From Ktedonobacter racemifer DSM 44963 (lineage in GTDB: Bacteria > Chloroflexota > Ktedonobacteria > Ktedonobacterales > Ktedonobacteraceae): a DNA stretch of 64,000 nucleotides. The notes below the pieces were generated by a model that saw only the letters and a list, made by a program, of their open reading frames with translations, was not told where the DNA came from and made no database searches. Below, piece by piece: positions 7,532 through 16,277 of the stretch. Within the stretch, counting starts at the first letter, position 1. Each line of letters begins with the position of its first letter. The stretch spans positions 124,001 to 188,000 of the forward strand of contig NZ_ADVG01000005.1 of assembly GCF_000178855.1 (NCBI RefSeq). The letters are read 5' to 3'. The position numbers and the translations under genes are program-made.

Positions 7532-9412
7532 CTAGTGGGACGGATCCAGTTTATCAGCAGAAGACTCGACGATTGGCAGTATAAACCAGAATGTTGTGCC
7601 ATGACCTGGATCACTTTGCATGCCAACGTGCCCATGATGATACTCAATAAAGGCCTTGCAAATGTAGAGTTCTAGACCTAGGCTAAGATCTAATTCATGT
7701 TGTACCGCAACCCCCTGCGTGCGATAAAATCGATCCCATACGTGCTCTTGCTCCTGTAGCGAAATGCCAGCCCCGTGACTATGTACTGAAACACGTGCCA
7801 ATGCGCCCTCTCTCACGACTTGAGTACGCACGGGGCAATCTCTTGGTGAATAGGTAAGGGCATTCTTCAGGTAAATGAGAAGCACCCGACGAATACTTTT
7901 CTCGTCAGCGATAACGGGGATGACTTCGCTAGTAGGCGTAATTTCTAGAAGAATCTTATGATCTAGTATCCGCTCCTGCTGCTCTCGCACAGTTTCTTGA
8001 ACAATCTGGCTCAGATCGCATCGCCTCATGTGTAACGTAAGTGTATGTGTCTGAATACTAACATCATCTAGCATATTTTGAATCATCCACTCTTGCAAAC
8101 GCGCACTTTGCGCAGCTTGCTCTAAGGGCTGGCGAAAGTACTCCAATCTCTGCGCGAGTATCTCTGGATGATCCCTAGCTTGACGTTGTAAAACATCTAA
8201 ACGATGCAGAGCTAACTGGAGATTGCCGATAATGGCGGTTAGAGGCGTTCTTAATTCATGGCTGGCAAGATACAGAAATTCATTAATGATTTTATCTGCT
8301 TCCTGGCGCATGAGTGCTTTGCCACGCGTTCCATTCAGTTGATTCAACGCACTGACACACTCAATCACAAATACTATCAAAGTTGCAACAGATTTCGCTA
8401 ACGTGATCTCTTCAGGAGTATAGGCGTTGTCAGAATCGCTTCTGGCTATAAGCAAAATCCCCGCTAACTGCTTGTCAACAAAAAGGGGGACATGCAGTGT
8501 CAACAAGCCATTCCTATCAGAGCGCTCATAAAATGGGAGATGAATACGCGAGTATGGCAAAATGACAACCTCACCTGAATATAGTTTGGCTCTAATCTGC
8601 TCGTCATAGAAGTCAGCAAGAGTGTAACGCCCACTGTTCTCGCGCCGAATCTGTTCCTGCTCCGGCTCCAGTCCGCTCACAGCAACGTAATAGAGATGAT
8701 TCTCAGGCGGCCTAAGAGAGAGAAGCATAACCAACTTACAGCGTAGTATCTGAAGCACCAGATTAGTCAATTGCTGTCCAATGTAATGCATACTTGGAGG
8801 AAGCAGGAACGGCCCTTGCTCCTCGCGTGGGAGAAGATCAACAATGGTAGGAAGATAGGTGATTGCAGTGAGCAAAGAAAGCAACGCCTGCAGGGATTGA
8901 TTGCTTTTTTGATAGTGTAGTTCTTTTTGACGAAGCTCTGTCACATCGTGAAAGACGTGGATCATTCCTCTCTTTTGCTTCCTCTGATCGATCTTTTGCT
9001 TCCTCTGATCGAAAATAGGCACAGAACGAACTTGCACATATGCCTTCCGCCCTGAAGGAGTTTTGATAGATATAGTGTGCACGTCACCAGCGTCAGAGGT
9101 TTGATCTTGTACCAATGTAGTTGGACATTGATCTTCATTATGAATGACATAATGGGAGAGGAAGTGGTTATAGTCTGTTCCGAGATAGGATGTTTCTCCA
9201 GAAATTTCAAACATTGCCAGCGCTGCAGGATTGATTAGCACAATCATATTATCAGGGTCACAAATAATAATGCCATCGGCGATTGATGTGACGGCGGCCT
9301 TGAGTAAACTCATTGGCGCAACAATCTTAGATCGTTTCTGCTTTGATATAGCGCTGCAATCGTTATGCTGGTAACCCTTGTCCACTTGAAGTCCCATTCT
9401 GCTTTCGCTCAT
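7532..9412 (-). CDS. PAS-GAF sensor histidine kinase with altered ATP-binding boxes
   Basis: The 626-residue protein has no membrane segment. Domains in order: a PAS sensor (about residues 35-165, SIADGIIICDPDNMIVLINP), a GAF-like domain (about 180-350, ending PLFVDKQLAGILLIARSDSD), a dimerisation/phosphoacceptor domain with the H-box ASHELRTPLTAIIGNLQLAL, and an HATPase domain (about 480-620). The N-box region VLLIYLKNALTYSPRD keeps its asparagine, but the usual D-x-G-x-G box reads HSHGAGIS, lacking the aspartate, and the next glycine box reads LSLGLELYI. Nucleotide binding may be weak or lost. No partner response regulator is adjacent. The ATG at 9412 has only a weak ribosome site. Confidence 0.85.
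   Translation of the reverse strand: MSESRMGLQVDKGYQHNDCSAISKQKRSKIVAPMSLLKAAVTSIADGIIICDPDNMIVLINPAALAMFEISGETSYLGTDYNHFLSHYVIHNEDQCPTTLVQDQTSDAGDVHTISIKTPSGRKAYVQVRSVPIFDQRKQKIDQRKQKRGMIHVFHDVTELRQKELHYQKSNQSLQALLSLLTAITYLPTIVDLLPREEQGPFLLPPSMHYIGQQLTNLVLQILRCKLVMLLSLRPPENHLYYVAVSGLEPEQEQIRRENSGRYTLADFYDEQIRAKLYSGEVVILPYSRIHLPFYERSDRNGLLTLHVPLFVDKQLAGILLIARSDSDNAYTPEEITLAKSVATLIVFVIECVSALNQLNGTRGKALMRQEADKIINEFLYLASHELRTPLTAIIGNLQLALHRLDVLQRQARDHPEILAQRLEYFRQPLEQAAQSARLQEWMIQNMLDDVSIQTHTLTLHMRRCDLSQIVQETVREQQERILDHKILLEITPTSEVIPVIADEKSIRRVLLIYLKNALTYSPRDCPVRTQVVREGALARVSVHSHGAGISLQEQEHVWDRFYRTQGVAVQHELDLSLGLELYICKAFIEYHHGHVGMQSDPGHGTTFWFILPIVESSADKLDPSH
8971..9012. repeat. Tandem 21-bp duplication inside the kinase gene
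   Basis: TCTTTTGCTTCCTCTGATCG plus A occurs twice without a gap (8971-8991 and 8992-9012). It adds seven residues (the DQRKQK motif twice) to the linker after the PAS domain and keeps the frame. Confidence 0.9.
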
Positions 9413-9634
9413 TCAGCGTAGCCATCTTTTACGAAATGAATGAACATCTTTCTATACGCTGTGTTAACAAATGATGCATTGTATTTTTTATGGAGAAAAA
9501 GCCAAGAGCTTTCTTCTTCCAGTGTGAACTTCCTACAAAAACGGGGCAATCGTTATTAACAACTGTATTTTGCTGCTGTCAATCCCAGTGTTTTTTCTTT
9601 TGCATAGGCTGGTGATAGAAGGGAGTTGAGACAG

Positions 9635-9925
9635 ATGAACTACGCATTGATCAACTTACAAAAAATACAAGCTATCGTTAATACTCTAGCACAATACGCG
9701 GATACAGTTGATTCGCTAGAAACAAATATCAAATTGATGACTCAAGGGCCTCCTTCCGAAGACATGTTCGCATCCGCTGAACATGACGTGGAAGGCATGG
9801 AAGTGACATTTCGCGAGGCTGAAAAGCTCGCTAGAACCATTCGGGAAGAAATCGACGAACAGCGTTGGAGGATAAAAAAGATCAAAGAGAAAAAGGAAAA
9901 AGATAGGAATAAGAACCAGGCTTAA
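9635..9925 (+). CDS. Small coiled-coil protein, unknown function
   Basis: About 96 residues, mostly helical and charged. The second half (REAEKLARTIREEIDEQRWR followed by a lysine/glutamate tail) should form a coiled coil. No signal peptide or known domain was seen. The ATG at 9635 follows GGGAG by nine bases and is preferred to a TTG three codons upstream. The stop codon lies inside the loop of a perfect 18-bp hairpin. Confidence 0.6.
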   Translation: MNYALINLQKIQAIVNTLAQYADTVDSLETNIKLMTQGPPSEDMFASAEHDVEGMEVTFREAEKLARTIREEIDEQRWRIKKIKEKKEKDRNKNQA

Positions 9926-9944
9926 ACCTGGTTCTTATTCCTAT
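9903..9944. terminator. Perfect 18-bp hairpin between convergent genes
   Basis: ATAGGAATAAGAACCAGG (9903-9920) pairs perfectly with 9927-9944 around the six-base loop CTTAAA. The loop contains the stop codon of the coiled-coil gene. It lies between that gene and the convergent DsbA-like gene, so it may end transcription from both sides, although neither side has a long T-run. Confidence 0.7.
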
Positions 9945-10007
9945 CCACATTTACCACTACACAACACATAACACGTCTCCCCTATTGCAATTAATGCACT
10001 TTCACGT

Positions 10008-10547
10008 CTATACGACGGCATTGATCGCCGCCAAGAGAGTTTGAAGATCATAAACACCTTCGTAACGTAGACCATTAATGAAGAAGGTGGGTGTGCCGTT
10101 TACACCACTTCTCGCTCCGCTTAGGAGATCCTTGATCACGCGATCTGCATACTTGTGCTCAGCCAGTTCCCTCACGAACCTATCCTTATCGAGGTCAAGT
10201 GCGGTTGCGTAGAGGACTAAATGCGTATCATCGAGGGCCCGCTGATGCTCGAAGAGGGTATCATGCATTGCCCAGAACTTACCCTGGGCGCCAGCGGCTT
10301 CCGCCGCTTCCGCAGCCCGCTCGGCATGGGGATGGATCTGGATGAGTGGGAAATGACGAAAGACTAAGCGTAGCTGATCTCCTAATAGTTGTAGAACCTC
10401 TTTAACAGTGAGATGGGCCATGCCACAATATGGACACTCATAATCTCCGTATTCTACTAAAGTCACAGGGGCGCTCTCTGGTCCCAACACGTGATCTTGC
10501 TTGCTTACTGGTGGAGTAAGCGTTGTAACTCCTGATCTTTGTATCAT
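10008..10547 (-). CDS. DsbA-like thioredoxin-fold oxidoreductase
   Basis: About 179 residues with the DSBA/Thioredoxin_4 pattern: APVTLVEYGDYECPYCGMAH with a CPYC redox motif, a helical insert (AERAAEAAEAAGAQGKFWAM), and the cis-proline loop GVNGTPTFFINGLRYEG. It would oxidise or isomerise protein thiols, or reduce small substrates. No signal peptide is visible at the preferred start, so a cytoplasmic role is possible. GAAGGAAAG upstream favours ATG 10547 (MIQRSGVTTL) over the longer frame from 10616. Its closest functional companions here are the thioredoxin at 61.3 kb and the TrxR-like fusion at 20.3 kb. Confidence 0.85.
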   Translation of the reverse strand: MIQRSGVTTLTPPVSKQDHVLGPESAPVTLVEYGDYECPYCGMAHLTVKEVLQLLGDQLRLVFRHFPLIQIHPHAERAAEAAEAAGAQGKFWAMHDTLFEHQRALDDTHLVLYATALDLDKDRFVRELAEHKYADRVIKDLLSGARSGVNGTPTFFINGLRYEGVYDLQTLLAAINAVV

Positions 10548-10970
10548 GTCGATCTTTCCTTCGTCATTGAGGTTGGATAGTAAAGACACTACACCACTTC
10601 CTGACGATTTACGCAAGGACGATTTACGAGATTGGGAGAAACCACTTGAAAAACCTCAACGTAGATCGCTTTACGAAAAGGCGTACGATTACGTGTAGCT
10701 GCGAAAGCTGCTCATATACCTTAATTAATTGTGACCTATACATAAAAGTCAGGAGTTACGCACAAAGGATATATTCTAACTCAAAGCCATAGCAGTGTTT
10801 GTTTCACCTGATCCTCATGCCCAAATTATTCTCATCTACGACGAATTACTATTTTTGACTTGCCGCTTGTCACACCTTTCTCCATGGTCATTCGTGTTGA
10901 TGTCAGGAGGTATGTCTTCTACACAACAAATCTTATGAAGACGTTGTATAGTGCGGAAGCGGGGTGCTTC
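10548..10970. other. Divergent intergenic region
   Basis: This stretch separates the reverse-strand DsbA-like gene from the forward EF-P-like gene and presumably holds both promoters. The EF-P frame stays open upstream to 10860, but the extra residues do not match the family. No repeat or riboswitch-like structure was recognised. Confidence 0.4.
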
Positions 10971-11540
10971 ATGATTACAGCAAGTGACATCACCAAGGGG
11001 GTCACTATCCAGGTCGAAGGCGAACCCTATACAGTTGTCAATTTGAAGAAGGTTACCAGGGCGCAAGTTGATCCGGACATAAAGGTAAAGTTGCGCCACA
11101 TACGTACACATGAATTGATTGAGCGAACCCTGGATGCGCATTATCCAGTAGATATCGTCCCGATCGATCGCCTTGCCGTCGTCTTTACCCATTGGGATGG
11201 TGAGTTCTATCACTTCGCAGACATCGGTTCCGACAATCCCGACGATCCAGATGAGTTTCAACTCCCACCAGACATGCTGGGGAATGCGGCCAAATTCATC
11301 GTTGATGATCTGGAACTCGAGATGCTGCTGCTGAACAGCGAGCCGGTTGGCGTTGAATTACCGTCCTCGGTCATCATGCGTGTGAAAAGCGTTGACATGG
11401 TTGGGCGTTTCTGGCGCGCCATCATGGAGGGGCCCGCGAGACTTGAAACGGGCCTGGCTGTCATGGTTCCCCCTATCGTCTCCCCAGGTGACCGCATCCG
11501 CGTCAACACGGAAAACGGAGAATACATGGAGCGCGTCTAA
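10971..11540 (+). CDS. EF-P-like protein (divergent paralogue)
   Basis: The 189-residue protein aligns along its length with translation elongation factor P: a KOW-like N-terminal domain (MITASDITKGVTIQVEGEPY), a middle OB domain (EFQLPPDMLGNAAKFIVDDL, EPVGVELPSSVIMRV) and a C-terminal OB domain (ARLETGLAVMVPPIVSPGDR, RVNTENGEYMERV). EF-P relieves ribosome stalling at polyproline. Here the domain I loop that normally reads PGKG or PGRG, carrying the modified residue, reads VTRAQVDPDIKV. The domain III segment before LETG is also changed (VGRFWRAIMEGPA). It is probably a specialised paralogue, unless the genome lacks another EF-P. ATG 10971 was chosen because domain I starts there. Confidence 0.85.
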   Translation: MITASDITKGVTIQVEGEPYTVVNLKKVTRAQVDPDIKVKLRHIRTHELIERTLDAHYPVDIVPIDRLAVVFTHWDGEFYHFADIGSDNPDDPDEFQLPPDMLGNAAKFIVDDLELEMLLLNSEPVGVELPSSVIMRVKSVDMVGRFWRAIMEGPARLETGLAVMVPPIVSPGDRIRVNTENGEYMERV

Positions 11541-11726
11541 GAGATACACACATCGACTCCATCTCCAGGGTTCAGGCGACTGGACGAAGTTGCCTGAACC
11601 CTCCTCGCTGCCAAACATCCTGAAATGATGCCTGGAGAGCAGATGACATCATTGATTTATTGCAGCCTTAGTATGGTCGATAGCATACTTCCGTCCCCTC
11701 ACACCGTTTCTAAGGAGAACAAAGAT

Positions 11727-11981
11727 ATGATTGCTTGTACACATCTTGATCTAGTACAAGATGTCGAGCCTCGCTCACGAGGGTGTGAAGAGTGTTTGCA
11801 AATGGGAGATACGTGGGTACACCTACGCGAATGCCTCATCTGCGGTCATGTTGGTTGCTGTGATTCTTCAAAGAACAAGCACGCAACGAAGCATTTTCAC
11901 AAGACATTACATCCCATCATACGCTCCCTGGAACCCGAAGAAGACTGGCGCTGGTGTTACATAGACGAGGTGCTTTTCTAG
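11727..11981 (+). CDS. Stand-alone UBP-type zinc-finger protein
   Basis: The 84-residue protein consists of one ZnF-UBP domain. Ligands are visible in order: CTH near the start, CEECLQMGDTWVHLRECLIC, CGHVGCCDSSKNKHATKHFH, then HPIIRSLEPEEDWRWCYID. In eukaryotes this fold binds the ubiquitin C-terminus. In bacteria small UBP proteins occur alone or fused to redox enzymes and their ligand is unknown. TAAGGAG upstream of ATG 11727 supports the start. It follows the EF-P-like gene by 186 bases on the same strand. Confidence 0.85.
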   Translation: MIACTHLDLVQDVEPRSRGCEECLQMGDTWVHLRECLICGHVGCCDSSKNKHATKHFHKTLHPIIRSLEPEEDWRWCYIDEVLF

Positions 11982-12105
11982 GAGAGCCGGGGTACATCAA
12001 AGCCAAACATCTCTAAAGCCTACCCTAGCTCCCACCCAGGACGAGAAGGAGGCATACAGGCTTATCAAACACATTGTGCCTGCCAATCAGTGCATGGGAC
12101 ACATC

Positions 12106-13260
12106 TTAACGGGGCATAACAAAGATAAACCTCTCGACTGAAGCCAGGACCTTTCTGCTGGAAAACTGAATCCCGCCTGTAATGAGAACTGTCCCGTCTT
12201 GCAGGAGGGTCGCGGTGTGGCAGCTGCGTGCTTCGTTCATATCGCCACCATTTGTCCAGCTTCCGTCCAGGGGGGAGCTATCAGGTAGCATTTGATAAAG
12301 TTCCGCTGAACGAAGACTTCCAACATCAGTTGGTGACCCTTTAGAGGTCGTAAAGTAGTTTCCTCCAGCGACCAGTACAACTCCTTCCTGGAGCAGGGTG
12401 CTGGTATGCCTATGGCGCCGCTGCTGCATGCTGGCGGTCTGCTGCAGTTTGTGAGTAATAGGATAGTAGCGCTCCTCGACTGGAGTATCTGCGTGCTCAA
12501 AGAAACCAGCTAGCGCATTGGCGCTTAATCTAGTGCCCCCGCCAGCCAGGAGGACAGTGCCATCGGGCAGGAGAGTAGCGGTATGCCAGGCGCGAGCATA
12601 CTTGAGCGGCAATGTATCATCCAGGGCATCATGCCCTGGATCATAGAGGTTAGACGCAAAGACAGGATTCTCCGCCTTGCCGATGAAATTCGAGCCGCTG
12701 AACAGGAGCATATACGTGTCCGCGAGCAGTGTACCGGTCCCAGCATAGCGGCAGTTACCCTTTGCCTTCTGGTGCCACGTTTCGGTAATAGGGTCAAACC
12801 GCTCGACCAGGTCGAGGCTAATCGCAGGTTCACCGACGACCCCGCCGTTGCCGTTGGCAACGAAAACCTCCCCACCAGGAAGAAGCGTGGCGGCGTGTTC
12901 TGCATGAGCGCTGATCATGTCTGGAACTCTCTTCCAGGTGTTGGTAGTAGGGGAGAATAACTCAGCAGATGCAAGGACCGGGATCCCCACACCAGATTGT
13001 GCCGCCTCGTATCCACCGGCAACGAGAACCTGCCCATCTTGCAAGAGCGTCGCCGTATGACCCCAACGTGGGTCGTTCATCGACCCAGTATGCGTCCATT
13101 CGAGCGTCTGAGGGTCAAAGATCTCGGCGGTTGACCTGGTTGGCCCCACATCCAGCCCATTCCCGCCAGCAACTAAGACTCGGCCATCTTGCAAGAGTGT
13201 CGCCGTATGGCCCCAGCGTGTCTCATTCATTCTGCTGACTGTTTCCCAAAAGCCCGTCAT
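12106..13260 (-). CDS. Kelch-repeat beta-propeller protein
   Basis: The 384-residue protein is built of kelch repeats with the pattern R.GHTATLLQDG.VLVAGG (for example near residues 15, 62, 115, 215 and 280, and RSCHTATLLQDGTVLITGG near 350). These would close into one propeller of about six or seven blades. No signal peptide is seen, so a cytoplasmic location is implied. AAGGAG upstream of ATG 13260 supports the start. Such proteins usually bind partners or sugars; none can be named. It forms a reverse-strand run with transaldolase and the pentapeptide gene. Confidence 0.85.
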   Translation of the reverse strand: MTGFWETVSRMNETRWGHTATLLQDGRVLVAGGNGLDVGPTRSTAEIFDPQTLEWTHTGSMNDPRWGHTATLLQDGQVLVAGGYEAAQSGVGIPVLASAELFSPTTNTWKRVPDMISAHAEHAATLLPGGEVFVANGNGGVVGEPAISLDLVERFDPITETWHQKAKGNCRYAGTGTLLADTYMLLFSGSNFIGKAENPVFASNLYDPGHDALDDTLPLKYARAWHTATLLPDGTVLLAGGGTRLSANALAGFFEHADTPVEERYYPITHKLQQTASMQQRRHRHTSTLLQEGVVLVAGGNYFTTSKGSPTDVGSLRSAELYQMLPDSSPLDGSWTNGGDMNEARSCHTATLLQDGTVLITGGIQFSSRKVLASVERFIFVMPR

Positions 13261-13380
13261 AACAGCTCTCCTTCTCGTTTCTTCGCTTCTATCGAGGAAA
13301 ATGGATTGAACTACCTATCGACCAGTGTTCAAAAATAGACCCACTCATACTAGCCAGCAACAATATCCGCAGGCCCTCAT

Positions 13381-14514
13381 TCACGGCCGCCCCATTACAC
13401 TTTGTTTGTCTTGAGTTCCTTTATACATTGCACAGTACGAAGCAGCAAACTTCTGTATGCCCTCCTCTTGGAGTTGCTGTGTGACCTTCTCATAAGAGAT
13501 GCCTATCTGCGCCAGCGATGTAAGTACATTGCTCGCCTGGGCAAGATCCCGCTCGATACTTAAATGCACTTCCCCATGATCACGAAAGTGCTCTATAGTT
13601 TCCAGCGGCATGGTATCTACGGTGTTTGGCCCGATCAGTTCTTCCGCGTACAAAACATCGCGATATGCGGGGTTCTTCGTACTGGTACTGGCCCACAGTG
13701 GGCGCTGCAACTTTCCCCCTGCTCGCGCAAGCGAGGCAAAACGTGCTGAACTAAACACCTGTCTGAACTCCTGATAGACCAGACGCGCGTTCGCAATTGC
13801 AGCTTTCCCGCTCAATGTGGCGATTTTGTGCTGCTCTAAGGGATCTCGTGTGTTTTTGATCTTCTCTTCAAGCAATGAATCAATCAGCACATCCAGGCGG
13901 CTGACAAAGAAGCTAGCAACGGATGCGAGATGTTTTATATCCAGGCCTCGCTGCAGACGAATCTCTAAGGCGCTCACATAGGCTTCCGCCACCCGGCGAT
14001 AATTCTCCAGAGAGAAGATAAGCGTCACATTGACATTGATGCCCTCCGTCAATGCCTGCTGAAGCGCGGCAATCCCCTCCGGCGTTCCTGGTATTTTGAT
14101 CATGAGGTTTGGGCGTGCAATCATATCCCAGTACCGACGCGTATCCTCAAGCGTTCTCGCGGTATCGTGAGCAAGTTCAGGCGAGACTTCCAGGCTGACA
14201 TATCCATCTTGTCCACCCGTTGACTCATAGATGGGATACAGCATCTCGGCCACTGTACAAACATCGGTTGTCACCAACGTGTCACAAATATCTTTGGCGC
14301 TTTTACCCTCACGCATCAGCTGCTGCATCTGCTCGTCATAGGCATGTCCAGCTCGTATGGCTTTTTCAAAGGTGGTGGGGTTGGCCGTCACTCCTACAAC
14401 GCCGTCTTCCTCAAGGAGACGGTGAAGTTGTCCAGACTTGATCTGGGCACGATCAATATTGTCATACCACAGGCTTTGTCCCAATGGCCTCAATTGAAGT
14501 AATGGATTGCTCAT
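13381..14514 (-). CDS. tal: Transaldolase
   Basis: The 377-residue protein matches the long (TalA/mycobacterial-type) transaldolases of the pentose phosphate pathway, which move a dihydroxyacetone unit between sedoheptulose-7-phosphate and glyceraldehyde-3-phosphate. Visible signatures: SLWYDNIDR near the start, VGVTANPTTFEKAI (aspartate/asparagine loop), PNLMIKIPGTPEG with the Schiff-base lysine, NVNVTLIFSLENYRRVAEAY, and RPLWASTSTKNPAYRDVLY. GATGAGG lies just upstream of ATG 14514. The protein appears complete. No other pentose phosphate gene is adjacent. Confidence 0.93.
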   Translation of the reverse strand: MSNPLLQLRPLGQSLWYDNIDRAQIKSGQLHRLLEEDGVVGVTANPTTFEKAIRAGHAYDEQMQQLMREGKSAKDICDTLVTTDVCTVAEMLYPIYESTGGQDGYVSLEVSPELAHDTARTLEDTRRYWDMIARPNLMIKIPGTPEGIAALQQALTEGINVNVTLIFSLENYRRVAEAYVSALEIRLQRGLDIKHLASVASFFVSRLDVLIDSLLEEKIKNTRDPLEQHKIATLSGKAAIANARLVYQEFRQVFSSARFASLARAGGKLQRPLWASTSTKNPAYRDVLYAEELIGPNTVDTMPLETIEHFRDHGEVHLSIERDLAQASNVLTSLAQIGISYEKVTQQLQEEGIQKFAASYCAMYKGTQDKQSVMGRP

Positions 14515-14612
14515 AGCCTCATCTTCTTTTCTGCTTGCTGGACTCCGTCCAAATAAACACGTAGCTCGCTTGTTAGGCGTTTCTCCAAAAAGAGCTTCAG
14601 AGTATCAGACTC

Positions 14613-16268
14613 TCACTTTCCCAAGAAGCGCTGGGTGAAGGTCGCAATAAAGCTGACCTCGATCAACAGACCCAATACTGCTTCTATGGCAGCCAGTCGC
14701 GCGAAGGCATCTCCTAATGACATGTTTTGCAGCAAGAAGCCACGTCCATGAAAACTGACCACGCTCAAAACGAGTGCCTCGTCCCAGCTAAGATGGGCAG
14801 AGGGGATAAATAGATAGAGACAAGTGAAGCAGAAGATAACGATGAGATAGGCAAGCAGGCTCCTTCCAGGCTTATATCCGTAGCCTGCAAGCAGGTCAAG
14901 GCAGGTTGAGAAGAGGTATGCTCCAAGCTTACTTTGCCGCCGCAAGACGATACGTTGCAAGATTTGCGCGCGGTAGGCGAAGCGCGCCGCCTCCTCATCG
15001 AGTCCCTGTGCCCGCAACGCCACGGCGAGCTGACGATTGGCTCGCACCGCTGCCTCATACTCCTCCAACCGGGTGACCCTATCTTTTCTCTTCCCCGCGT
15101 GTAGGGCCTGTCGTGCTTCGTATTCATCACCAAGCATGTCTATTTGTGCCCACTGCACGACCGCGAGATTAACGTTGCCCCATTGTGCGTCTGCCAGCGA
15201 AGGGCCAATGCGCGGCTCACCGCTTTGCGAAACATTTTTCAGTTGTGTGTCCACACCATGTGATCCGCTGAGTTTGACCCCCTCCAGGTGGGCTTTATAG
15301 AGAAACGTCCGCTCCAGGTGAGCCTTATACAGAGATGCTCCCTCCAGAAATGCCTCGTTGAGGTATGCTCCCTCCAGATGAGCCCCACTCAGGTTTGCCT
15401 TCTGCAAATAGGCCCCACTGAGGTACCCTTCCTCTAGATGTGCGAAACTGAGATTGGCTTGCTCTAGATAAGCCGAACTTAAATAGGCTTTTTCCAGGCG
15501 GGCTGCGCTCAAGTCAGCCTTCGTTAAATGCGCTCCATTAAGGTATGCCCCCTCCAGGCGCGCTGCTACGAGGTTAGCATTTTGTAAATATGCCTCGCTT
15601 AGATCGGCTTTTGCTATGTTAGCTTCCTTCAGGTTGGCATTCTTTAGAAATGCTCTAGCGAGGAATGCACGCTCCAGGTAGGCTCTGGCGAGGTTTGCCT
15701 GTTCCAGGTGCGCTTCATACAGTGAGGCACTCTCCAGGTGGGCTCCGATAAGATCAGCTTGTTCCAGGTGAGCCTCACTCAGATTGGCTCCCGTGAGCAG
15801 GACTGCGGCGGCGGCACGTTGTTCCGCGGTGGCTTCATCCCACTCTTTGCTGGTAAGACTACCGCGCAGGCGTGCCAGTGGAAGGGCGTGCAGGTCTTCA
15901 AACTTTAGATCCGCACCTCGTAGATCCAACCCCAGGTGGGGCTCTCGACCCTCATCATTGCCTTCACAGGTCCCCCTCCCTTTCATGGATATTGAAAGCA
16001 GCCACTCGACGTCCGCACGACTCAGTTTTACCCCTTTGAATGGATAACGGCAGTGTATGATGTCCGGAACTGTTGCAAGATAGCGGGATAATTGTTCCTG
16101 GCGTTCCTGCTCAATCTCGGGCTCAATATTCCAGGGTTCCTGGTGCTCTTGCCTGGTTGTATCCTTCAGGGGAGATGTAGAGAAGATAGCGTCTCGCGCT
16201 GCATTCCGCTGATTGTCACTCGCCCTTCTCGCGTCTGCTTTTTTTTCGTTTTCCTTATCAGTAGGCAT
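14613..16268 (-). CDS. Pentapeptide-repeat protein with C-terminal pore-like membrane domain
   Basis: The 551-residue protein has a charged N-terminus, then a long series of A(N/H)L-type pentapeptides (about residues 150-345, for example LTGANLSEAHLEQADLIGAH) predicted to form a right-handed quadrilateral beta-helix. A helical linker (RLEEYEAAVRANRQLAVALR) follows. The last 100 residues contain two membrane helices (SLLAYLIVIFCFTCLYLF and LAAIEAVLGLLIEVSFIATF) flanking DEALVLSVVSFHGRGF. The helix-loop-helix order resembles a two-helix K+ channel pore, but the filter G(Y/L)GD is absent. Function unknown; membrane-anchored scaffold or channel-like protein. Confidence 0.82.
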   Translation of the reverse strand: MPTDKENEKKADARRASDNQRNAARDAIFSTSPLKDTTRQEHQEPWNIEPEIEQERQEQLSRYLATVPDIIHCRYPFKGVKLSRADVEWLLSISMKGRGTCEGNDEGREPHLGLDLRGADLKFEDLHALPLARLRGSLTSKEWDEATAEQRAAAAVLLTGANLSEAHLEQADLIGAHLESASLYEAHLEQANLARAYLERAFLARAFLKNANLKEANIAKADLSEAYLQNANLVAARLEGAYLNGAHLTKADLSAARLEKAYLSSAYLEQANLSFAHLEEGYLSGAYLQKANLSGAHLEGAYLNEAFLEGASLYKAHLERTFLYKAHLEGVKLSGSHGVDTQLKNVSQSGEPRIGPSLADAQWGNVNLAVVQWAQIDMLGDEYEARQALHAGKRKDRVTRLEEYEAAVRANRQLAVALRAQGLDEEAARFAYRAQILQRIVLRRQSKLGAYLFSTCLDLLAGYGYKPGRSLLAYLIVIFCFTCLYLFIPSAHLSWDEALVLSVVSFHGRGFLLQNMSLGDAFARLAAIEAVLGLLIEVSFIATFTQRFLGK

Positions 16269-16277
16269 GGTTCTTTC

